Assembly: GCA_030849075.1 (NCBI GenBank)
Contig: JASAOO010003523.1
Span: forward strand, 28,426-92,425
Direction of reading: 5' to 3'
Source of the DNA: Zelonia costaricensis
Taxonomy: Eukaryota; Euglenozoa; Kinetoplastea; Trypanosomatida; Trypanosomatidae
DNA length: 64,000 bases
Part shown: piece after piece, positions 8,528 through 16,536 of the stretch
Numbering within the stretch: position 1 is the first letter of the stretch
Layout of the letters: every line of letters begins with the position of its first letter
Notes under the pieces: generated by a model
Database searches by the model: none
What the model was told of the DNA's origin: nothing
The model's input: the letters and a program-made list of their open reading frames with translations, nothing else
Made by a program: the position numbers and the translations under genes

Positions 8528-11500
8528 ATGCCACGCGCAAGTCCACTGCTGCGGCGCGGCACGCTGGTACGGCGCCTCATCAGTTCATCGTTGTCTGGCG
8601 CGTCTGCACCGACTGCGGCAGGGGCGTCCCGGACCACTGCCGCGACGTCGTCTGCGGTGCCCTCCTCGTCATCAGCGTGCATTGCGGCATCCTCGCTGCG
8701 CGGCGCGGCGTGCGGCGTGCGCCACTACGGCGTTCTCGGTGCCTCGCGCGCGGTGCTGCTGGGGCCGGCCCCGGGCTCTGCGTCGCACTACCGCCCCTTC
8801 TCCAGCGAGGACGAGGCGGCGTTGGCGTCGGTGCTCTCCACGAAGCCGCGGCACGTGGCACGCCATATCCGACAGTCCATGCTGCGCTCCCGCCGCCGCG
8901 TCGCGCAGTTCCGCAACGCCGTGACGTACTTGATGATCTCGCTGCAGGCCAAGCTGCAGCGGCGCGAGATGAAGCCGGAGGATGCGACGAGCATCATGGA
9001 GAGTCTGATGCGTGAGTGCGTGGATCTCCGACAAGGCGACATGGCGCACCTGCTGTTTCGCGCGGCGATCCGCTTTCGCAAGTACGGCCTCGTCGTCGGC
9101 TTCCCGTTTGTGCGGCGCCTCTTCGAGTCGTACAAGCGCGAAAACGCCAAGGAGCTGATGTGCAGCATGGCCGAGGAGCTCAAGTCGAGCGAGGAGATGT
9201 GGGTGCTGGCGGTGCTGGCCTACCAGTTCAGCGGCCAGCGGGAGGAGAGCGCGGCGCTGTGGGAAAAGGTGCCGCGGGAGCGGCTCACGACGAGGGACTA
9301 CTGCGCTGTGCTGGATGGGATGGGCATGACCGGCTGCTTTGCCGACATCGTCGACTTCACCACACGCGTCGTCAAGGACGTCGTGGCGACGCGGCGCAGC
9401 GACTCCATCGACCTCAACGCCGTCGTCTCGCACGCCGTCGTTGCCGGCCGCGGCAGCGCCGCAACGCTGGTGTCCGTCCTGCAGCTGGCCAAGGAGCACC
9501 ATCTTGCCCTCTCCGACGCCGCCGTCGGCGCGGTCGCGCGGGTTCGTCTGCAGGACAACAGCGTGAAGACCCAGGCGGACTTGCGCCGCGTGGAGGCAGC
9601 CCTGTGTGCGGAGCTGGGCCGCGTCACGCTGGGTATGACCGCCGAGTCCGCCTTCATCTCGAAGGCGAGTGAGCTCATGCTGCGTCACCAGGATGTCGGC
9701 GACGAGGTGATGTTGCAGAAGGTGCTGCACCTGCGCCGCGTCATCCAGGAGGCCATCGCACTTGACACCGTGGACGACCTCGACCCGCTCTACGCAACGT
9801 CGCTGTTGCGCGGGTTCGGTGTGCTGGGTCGCTTCGAGGACATGCGCAAGTGCTTCGACATGCTCGACGAGGCCGGTGTTGTCAAGGACCACAGGCCGTA
9901 CGATGAGATGATGCGCTGGTACGCCCACGCGTACAACCTGAAGGAGGTCGTCGCTCTCAAGGAGGAGATGACGCGGCGGGAGGTGTACCACACAGCACAG
10001 ACCTACCTCAACGTGTTTCGCGTGCTGGACCGCTACTACCCCCGGCTGGTGGAGAAGTACCTGGCCGAGATGCGGGCGCGTGGCATGCAGGTGGAGGGCT
10101 TCATGTACCCCGCCCTCGTCCGCGTCTTTCACGCGATGGGGGACGTGAACCGAGTCGAGGGGCTCTACCGCGAAGCGAAGCAGAAGGCCACCAACGGGGC
10201 AACGCATAACATGACCGCCACCCTCATTCTGCAAATGCTGCGGTGCTACCCGAAAGATTCCGTCCGCGGCGATGCGCTCGTGCAGGATGCGGAGCAGTTT
10301 GGGCTGCTTACCAACGAGGCGGTGCAGGCCGAGGTGTTGAACCACTACGCCGCCAACGAGCGCCCTGCCGCGATGAAGGCGCTGATGGCGCGTCTGCCGC
10401 ACAAGACGACGGATGTGTACCGCGTGCTCCTCCGCAACGCCGCGCAGCACCGGCAGCGGGCCCACTTCGACGCCGTACTGGCCGAGGTGGAGACGCGGCA
10501 GGTGCCCCTGAACGAGCGCCTCTTCAGCGTCATCGTGATGTCCCTTGCGTACTTCCATGACGCCGAGGGCGTGCGGACGTACGTGCACAAGGCCCTGACG
10601 AGCGACAAAATCCACACGCCGCTCTTCTTCGCCGACGCCGCACACGCCTTTACGCGGCTGGGCGACGCCGCCTCGGTGGATCAGTGCTGGGCCGACCTGC
10701 TGGACAGCAAGATGGTGGTGACGATGCCGGTCTACAACCGCTTTCTCGACATCTACATGGGTCTCAATAACATGACAAAGGTGCAGGAGATCCTCGACAC
10801 AATGATGAAGCTCGTGCCGCCGAACCCCGTCACGGCGACGACGGTGGTGGACATGCTGGGGAAGATGGGCCGGCTCGCCGAGATGGAGGCGATTCTTGAC
10901 GAGATGTCCAAGTCGACCAACGCCGCGCCGACGCTCGTGACGTACCACCAGGCCATGAACGCGTACGCCAAGTGCGGCGACGTGGTCAAGATGGAGGCGG
11001 CGCGAGAGAAGCTGCAGCGCGCGGGTTTTGAAGAGAACGCCGTCACTTTCAACATTCTGTTCGAGGGCTACGGCCGCGCCAAACGCTTCGAGCACCTGCA
11101 GGAGCTCGTCGAGGAGCGCAAGGCGCGTGGTGTGGCCATGGAGGAGTTTGGGTACGTGGTGCTGCTCAACATCTACGCCCGTGCCCGCATGGCAGGGGAG
11201 GTGGAGGCGCTGGTGGAGGAGCTGGTCAGCGGCAACGGTGTCGTGCTCACGAGCCGCCTGCTTGCCACCGTCGCGTCCGCCTTCGGCAGGATCGGCAACG
11301 AGGAGCAGATGCGGTACTACGTGCAGCTGCTGCTCCGCCACCCCGAGTGCCGACTTCGCGACGTCGAGTCGGTTTACCTCATCTACGCTCGCTTGCGGGA
11401 CACCGTAAAGCTGCAGGAGCTGCTGGACACGCCGTCGCTGCCGCGGAGTGCCCTCATCTACAACACGTGCGTCAGCAGCTTCGCGCGCGCCGGCGAGCAC

Positions 11501-11911
11501 GGGAAGGTGGCCTGCCTCCTGACCGACATGGAGAAGCAGCAGTTTGCGCTGAGTCGCAACACGAGCGTCGTGTTAAGTAGTCTGCTCCTCAAGGCGGGCA
11601 AGCTGGAGCTGGCGCAGACGGTGCTCAAGTGGAAGGGACTGACGCCGGCCGACGTGGAGAGCGCAAGCGCCGCGGCGCCAGAGGACCCCGAGGACCTCGC
11701 GGAGGCGTCGGCCGCCGTCGACGACATAGTGCACGCGCGGCCGCAGCGCACCCAAGGGAGCGGAGAGGAGGAGGAGGCCGACGTGGACGCCGATGAGGCG
11801 GACCAGCTGCTGCGGGATCTGGACGATCCTGTGGTGGCGAATCACCCTCACGGCAGCGCACCCCCGGCGGCTACCACGGCGGGTGCGCCGACGCGCAGTC
11901 GCGTGTCCTGA
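8528..11911 (+). CDS. Large pentatricopeptide repeat (PPR) protein, mitochondrial
   Basis: 1127 aa. The first 45 residues are rich in Arg, Ser and Ala with almost no acids (MPRASPLLRRGTLVRRL), a typical mitochondrial targeting sequence. From about residue 440 to 1050 the protein is a run of 33-36-residue helix pairs with the PPR pattern, for example PYDEMMRWYAHAYNLKEV, TYLNVFRVLDRY, LVTYHQAMNAYAKCGDVVKM, AVTFNILFEGYGRAKRFEHL and LIYNTCVSSFARAGEHGKV. PPR proteins bind single-stranded RNA in organelles; in kinetoplastids many belong to mitoribosomes or to RNA processing and polyadenylation complexes (KRIPP-type). The C-terminal 90 residues are acidic and lack repeats (GEEEEADVDADEAD). The PPR call is firm; which mitochondrial complex it serves is unknown. 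Confidence 0.88.
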   Translation: MPRASPLLRRGTLVRRLISSSLSGASAPTAAGASRTTAATSSAVPSSSSACIAASSLRGAACGVRHYGVLGASRAVLLGPAPGSASHYRPFSSEDEAALASVLSTKPRHVARHIRQSMLRSRRRVAQFRNAVTYLMISLQAKLQRREMKPEDATSIMESLMRECVDLRQGDMAHLLFRAAIRFRKYGLVVGFPFVRRLFESYKRENAKELMCSMAEELKSSEEMWVLAVLAYQFSGQREESAALWEKVPRERLTTRDYCAVLDGMGMTGCFADIVDFTTRVVKDVVATRRSDSIDLNAVVSHAVVAGRGSAATLVSVLQLAKEHHLALSDAAVGAVARVRLQDNSVKTQADLRRVEAALCAELGRVTLGMTAESAFISKASELMLRHQDVGDEVMLQKVLHLRRVIQEAIALDTVDDLDPLYATSLLRGFGVLGRFEDMRKCFDMLDEAGVVKDHRPYDEMMRWYAHAYNLKEVVALKEEMTRREVYHTAQTYLNVFRVLDRYYPRLVEKYLAEMRARGMQVEGFMYPALVRVFHAMGDVNRVEGLYREAKQKATNGATHNMTATLILQMLRCYPKDSVRGDALVQDAEQFGLLTNEAVQAEVLNHYAANERPAAMKALMARLPHKTTDVYRVLLRNAAQHRQRAHFDAVLAEVETRQVPLNERLFSVIVMSLAYFHDAEGVRTYVHKALTSDKIHTPLFFADAAHAFTRLGDAASVDQCWADLLDSKMVVTMPVYNRFLDIYMGLNNMTKVQEILDTMMKLVPPNPVTATTVVDMLGKMGRLAEMEAILDEMSKSTNAAPTLVTYHQAMNAYAKCGDVVKMEAAREKLQRAGFEENAVTFNILFEGYGRAKRFEHLQELVEERKARGVAMEEFGYVVLLNIYARARMAGEVEALVEELVSGNGVVLTSRLLATVASAFGRIGNEEQMRYYVQLLLRHPECRLRDVESVYLIYARLRDTVKLQELLDTPSLPRSALIYNTCVSSFARAGEHGKVACLLTDMEKQQFALSRNTSVVLSSLLLKAGKLELAQTVLKWKGLTPADVESASAAAPEDPEDLAEASAAVDDIVHARPQRTQGSGEEEEADVDADEADQLLRDLDDPVVANHPHGSAPPAATTAGAPTRSRVS

Positions 11912-12795
11912 GGCGGCCAGCAATGCGGTGTTCACTCTCTACCGGCGCCTTGACGCACGCGACGTCTTTTTGAAGCGGCTTGCGGGGCCTGTTTAGTCGT
12001 CTTGGCGCCGTCCATCGCCGTGCGGTGTCTCGCCTTGTGGGGTCTCGAGCGACGGCGCAGTTTCTTTGTTTTGGGGAGAGGGGGGTGCGCTTTGCGGTGT
12101 CGTCTTCCAGGGCTTTGGCTGAAGCCACATTCTTTGGTGCTGGCTTTCCAGTCGAACCTAAAGCGGCATGAGGATGAACAAGAGACAGCAAACACAGGCC
12201 TTGTCTTTAGCTTGCTTCTTTGTTTCACGTTTCAATGCCGGTGTCGTCTCTCTTTCATAAACAGGAAAACAAACTACAGGCATGGAGCTGGTTGTACAGA
12301 ACGCGTACTTGTGTTTTTGCGAAGTTGCCGTCCAGCAGCACACACGCACACAGACACACTCTCTGCTCGCCGTATCAGCGCCCTACTCCCGTTGAGGCTA
12401 ACCTAGGGCAATGCCGGGTGTCGAGCTACATCAGATCTCCTCTCACCCACCATCTCACCTCAAAACGCGCACGCTCGTAAAGAGGAAAACAAAAAAGAAA
12501 ACGCCAAGTCTTGTCTTTGTCTGCAACGCACAAACAGGAGGACGATTCGGGAAAGGCCCACCTTCATCCCCCCCCTCGTCAAAAAAAAACAAAAGAGGAG
12601 GTACATCATCTGCTCAACAGACACCGCAGTACGTAAACGTAAACGGATAAAACACGGAGGGACCCTCGCCTAGCCGATAATCGCAACACACTCATACACA
12701 AGTTCTAAAAGGTTCTCTACACAAGCGCGGCTCGAGAGCCCGATCAAAAATCATTAAAAAGCGCTGCTGCGACCGTTTCCTTTTTCGTGTCGCAG
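11912..12795. other. Intergenic spacer, 0.9 kb
   Basis: No credible gene. An A-rich region covers about 12480-12640 with two A-runs, and another AT-rich patch lies at about 12740-12765 just before the pyrimidine tract of the next gene. Confidence 0.6.
12776..12795 (+). promoter_or_regulatory. Candidate spliced-leader acceptor abutting the TYW4 ATG
   Basis: A T/C tract (12776-12785) runs through GTGTCG into CAG, with AG at 12794-12795 immediately before the ATG at 12796. If used, the mRNA would have no 5' UTR beyond the spliced leader. Confidence 0.45.
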
Positions 12796-15700
12796 ATGGA
12801 AGCTGCAGCATCCGAGCCGGAGAGCGTCCGGCTGTCTCCGTCGTCGTCGCCGACCACGCCGGCCACGTCCCTCGCAGAGAGCACGGCGATGTCTCGCAAG
12901 AAGCAGAAAAAGGCCCTCAAGGTGACGCAGAAGATCAAGGTCGTCGAGGGCAGCGTGGACGTGCGTGTGCAGCACACGAACGACGACAGCGTCGTGAGCA
13001 AGCGCTCCGCCGTGGCGCACGGCTACATCCGCGACAGGTTTCTGCGCCACTTTGTCGCCAAGCCGTCCCGCCGCTCGCCGCTCATCAACCGCGGCTACTA
13101 CCTGCGCATGGCTGTCATGACCGACCTCGTGGTGCGGTTCATTCGCGCCTTCCTGCATGCCCCCGAGCGAGCCACCGAGTCGGTAGCAGCGCCGCCACCG
13201 CCGGTGCAGGTGCTGTCCCTTGGCGCCGGCTACGACACGCTCGCCTTCCGCCTCCTCCTCGACTCCGTCGACGTGCTGAACGCGCAGAACGCCACAGATG
13301 TGCTCGCCAAGACAGAGGTGGGCACGTCGCCGCTGCCGTCGACTCCCGCGTCGTTCCCCGGCGGCGACGTGCTCTTCGTCGACGTCGACTTCCCCGCTGT
13401 GTTGCAGTCGAAGGCGGCGCTGATGGCTGCTGCCCCGCCCGGTAGCTTCCCAGTCGAGTGGCGGCTCGCCCCGCAAACCGCGGACCAGCCCGTCGCGAGC
13501 CCCTTCTACAGCGCCGTCGGCGTCGACCTGCGCGTCGCGTCAGCGGAGCTTCTCCCACGGCTCCGACGTTACGCCCCTGCCGGCTTCGACCCTGCCCACC
13601 CGACCATCGTCTATGCCGAGTGTGTGATGCAGTACATGCCGCATGAGGACGCCACCCGACTCGTCGCCCTGCTGGCCGAGAGCTTCCCCAACGCCGTGTT
13701 CATGGCGTACGACCAAGTCGGCCCGCTCGACAGCTTCGGCCGCGTGATGCAGACGTCGCTGCGGCAGAAGAACAGCCCTCTGCTGGGCATCCAGGCGTGT
13801 CCGGGTGGGGCCGCCATGACGCAGCGCGCCTACACCGCGGGGATGCGCCGCGCGTGGTGGGGCGACTTCTACCGCATCTCCAGCTTCTGCATCGCCGGCG
13901 CCGAACGCGCCCGCGTGGAGGGGCTGGAGGACTTTGACGAGCTCGAGGAGTGGGCGGAGATGTGCGAGCACTACGGCATCACGATGGCCGCCACACCCGG
14001 CGCGTGGGACTCGGTCGTCACGCGGGGCTGCGCGGGTCATCCGGCTTTCGTCGCGTACGATAGAGACGGCACGACGACCGCGGCTAAACCAATCGACGTC
14101 GCGGCGGGGCGGAGCGACTGTGCGGCCGCCGCGATGTGCTCTGTAGTGTCAGCCTCGCTGCGCGCCTGGCCTTCGGCGCGCTTCGGCTTTGAGGGCTGGG
14201 GGAACGGCGGGGTGGCGGTGGAGCCGCTGGCCAACGGCGACCGCCTGCTCTTATCGTTTGGCGGGTTCGCTGTGGGCAAGCAGCACCAGCGCGTCAACAC
14301 TGTGTACGCGCACAGCCTGCAGGAGGGCGAGCTGCGCGTGGTCGTGGCAGGCAGCGAGGGTGGTGTCCCCGCGGGACCGGCAACAACGGCGACGCCGGCG
14401 CCGCTCGTCTTCCACTCGTTCACCCGCGTGGCAGCGGGGCAGTTCCTCGTGTGGGGTGGCCGCACGAGTCCGTCGGCGCCAACCAACAACGCGGTCCTGC
14501 TCACCGTCGATGTGCCGCGCACCGTCAGCCTTGGCAGCACCGTCACGGCTCGCTGGCGGCCGCTTCGCGTGGTTGGTTGCGCCGGAGCTGAAGAGGTCGC
14601 CAACGAGCCGTTGCCACGCCCGTCGCCGCGCTTCCGGCACTGCATGGTCGCTCTGTCCACCAGTGACGACGCTGCGGAGGCGACGTTGATCTTACTCGGC
14701 GGCAAGACGGCAGATCCGGGGCGGGCCATCGACTGCTTCCGCGTTCGCGTGCATCTCACAGAGGGCACCATCTCCTACGAGTCGTTGAACTGCCTGGGGG
14801 CCAAACCTGAGGCAGAGGAGGTGCCGCCGCCGGTGCACTCCGCGGCGGCCGTGGCGCTTTCCTCCGATGTGGTGCTCCTCTCGGGCGGACTGCTCGCCGG
14901 GTGCGACGTGTGCAGTCCGCATCTGTGGCGGCTGCAGGTGTCGACGCGGACGTGGACGCGTTTGCCGGTCTCTCTCGGCCCCGGCCGCTTCGGTCACTCG
15001 CTCACGCGCGTCGTGGTGGGGCGAGCGGAGTGTCTCCTCGTGCTCGGGGGCAACGGGTGGACAGAGAAGTCGAGTATGCCCGCTGCGGTCCTCCTTCGGT
15101 GCACTGCATTGGACGCTGCAGCTGCTGCTGCATCGCCAACTGCACCGGCGGCCTCACCAACAGTCGCCGTCTCCCTCCCGGCAGACGCGCCGTGGTGGTC
15201 TCGGCACTCCTGCATCGCCATCAGTGACGGCGTCGTCGGCGTGCTCGGGGGCGGCTACACGTGCTTCTCTTTTGGCACATTTGCCGCCAAGCCGCAGCTC
15301 CTCCACCTCGGCGACGCGGTGGACGAGGGCAGCTGGCAGACGGGCACGGCGGCACCCGTGAACGCAGGCATGACCGTCACGGCCGGGGCCCCGGCACCAG
15401 TGTACTCGTACGACCGCCTGCTGTCAAAGCCGTGGCCGGCGGTGCGGGAGGTGGCGCGGTACAGCGACGAGACGTTCCTCGCCGTGGCGAGCGCGGCAAC
15501 GGAGCCGGTGGTCTTTCGATCCGTCCCACTGGGTGACTGCGTGGCGCGGTGGGGCTCGCCAGCATACCTGCAGGAGGTCGAGGGCGGTGCGACCGTCTCG
15601 GTGCACGTCGCGGAGCGCTCGCAGCTGCTTGACTTTGTGCGCAAGAACTTCGCGTTTCGCCACGTGTCGCTTGCCGAGCTGGTGCAGCACGTCACGGACG

Positions 15701-16536
15701 CGACCACGCTCTTCCGCGAAACCCAGAAGACGCCGGCGGAGACGTGGTACTACCGGTCTGTTGCAGCGCACATGAAGAGCGAGCGGTCGAACATCTGGAC
15801 CGACTTCCCAGCGCTGGGCCGCGACTTTGTGCTGCCGCCCGGCGCGCGGGGGTTTATCGAGCCGCGGCTGCACCAGTCGTGCCTGCGGATGAACGCGCCG
15901 CCGCTGCAGCTCTGGACGCACTACGACACCCTCGACAACGTGCTCTGTCAGGTGGTGGGCACCAAGCGCGTTGTGCTCTTCCCGCCCAGCGCCTACAACG
16001 ACCTTTACATGACCGGCAGCTCGTCCGCCGTGATTAACCTGGATGCGCCGGACCTGGTGCGCTACCCCCGTTTCATCGAGGCCTGCAAGTCGGCGCAAGA
16101 GGTGATTCTGCGGCCGGGCGACATGCTCTTCTTCCCTGCCATGTGGTTCCACCACATTACGACGCGGTCCCCGCAGCGCACCGAGGCGCAAAGCGGGGTG
16201 CAGGCGGCAAAGGCGCAGCAAGACGCCGCTGCGGCAGCGGACGCGCCGTACAACATCAGCGTCAACGTTTTCTTCCGCCACTTCAGCGATGCCACGGTCT
16301 ACGACGCCAAGGACCTGTACGGTAACAAGGACGCGCTTGCCGTCACACGCATCCGCGACAACTTGCAGTCGGCGGTGCACGACGTTCTGGCGAGCGCGCG
16401 CCTGACTGGCGCCGCTGAGCCGCAGCCCGTGCCGTCCGTCTACGCCGAATTTGCCGTGCGCCAGTTTCTGCAGGACCTGGAGGGCACTGCCGGGGCGATG
16501 GCCGACGCCCGTCGCGCCGGCTCCGATGTCCACTGA
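12796..16536 (+). CDS. TYW4: tRNA wybutosine-synthesizing protein 4 (LCMT + kelch + JmjC)
   Basis: 1246 aa from the first ATG; the open frame begins at a GTG three codons earlier. A second ATG at 12889 (MSRKKQKKALKV) is a possible alternative start. Residues about 35-410 form a leucine-carboxyl-methyltransferase-like domain: RRSPLINRGYYLRM, SAM motif LSLGAGYDTLAFRLL and AECVMQYM. The middle (about 440-880) has kelch-type repeats with GG pairs and HS/W positions (LILLGGK, LLSGGLLAG, LLVLGGNGW, GVLGGGY). Residues about 930-1200 form a JmjC domain with His1042-x-Asp1044 (THYD) and distal His1119 (MWFHH). In yeast and humans TYW4 methylates and methoxycarbonylates the last wybutosine precursor at position 37 of tRNA-Phe. 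The three-part order matches fungal Ppm2, and the intact iron triad is notable. Confidence 0.9.
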   Translation: MEAAASEPESVRLSPSSSPTTPATSLAESTAMSRKKQKKALKVTQKIKVVEGSVDVRVQHTNDDSVVSKRSAVAHGYIRDRFLRHFVAKPSRRSPLINRGYYLRMAVMTDLVVRFIRAFLHAPERATESVAAPPPPVQVLSLGAGYDTLAFRLLLDSVDVLNAQNATDVLAKTEVGTSPLPSTPASFPGGDVLFVDVDFPAVLQSKAALMAAAPPGSFPVEWRLAPQTADQPVASPFYSAVGVDLRVASAELLPRLRRYAPAGFDPAHPTIVYAECVMQYMPHEDATRLVALLAESFPNAVFMAYDQVGPLDSFGRVMQTSLRQKNSPLLGIQACPGGAAMTQRAYTAGMRRAWWGDFYRISSFCIAGAERARVEGLEDFDELEEWAEMCEHYGITMAATPGAWDSVVTRGCAGHPAFVAYDRDGTTTAAKPIDVAAGRSDCAAAAMCSVVSASLRAWPSARFGFEGWGNGGVAVEPLANGDRLLLSFGGFAVGKQHQRVNTVYAHSLQEGELRVVVAGSEGGVPAGPATTATPAPLVFHSFTRVAAGQFLVWGGRTSPSAPTNNAVLLTVDVPRTVSLGSTVTARWRPLRVVGCAGAEEVANEPLPRPSPRFRHCMVALSTSDDAAEATLILLGGKTADPGRAIDCFRVRVHLTEGTISYESLNCLGAKPEAEEVPPPVHSAAAVALSSDVVLLSGGLLAGCDVCSPHLWRLQVSTRTWTRLPVSLGPGRFGHSLTRVVVGRAECLLVLGGNGWTEKSSMPAAVLLRCTALDAAAAAASPTAPAASPTVAVSLPADAPWWSRHSCIAISDGVVGVLGGGYTCFSFGTFAAKPQLLHLGDAVDEGSWQTGTAAPVNAGMTVTAGAPAPVYSYDRLLSKPWPAVREVARYSDETFLAVASAATEPVVFRSVPLGDCVARWGSPAYLQEVEGGATVSVHVAERSQLLDFVRKNFAFRHVSLAELVQHVTDATTLFRETQKTPAETWYYRSVAAHMKSERSNIWTDFPALGRDFVLPPGARGFIEPRLHQSCLRMNAPPLQLWTHYDTLDNVLCQVVGTKRVVLFPPSAYNDLYMTGSSSAVINLDAPDLVRYPRFIEACKSAQEVILRPGDMLFFPAMWFHHITTRSPQRTEAQSGVQAAKAQQDAAAAADAPYNISVNVFFRHFSDATVYDAKDLYGNKDALAVTRIRDNLQSAVHDVLASARLTGAAEPQPVPSVYAEFAVRQFLQDLEGTAGAMADARRAGSDVH

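Noticed and set aside
8672..11500. Antisense open frame of 942 codons across the PPR gene
   Set aside because: It is the shadow of a GC-rich third-position bias; its protein is rich in His, Val, Arg and Gln with no domain, and the + strand frame has a clear PPR pattern. The same applies to the antisense frames at 5681-7390 and 22480-24120.
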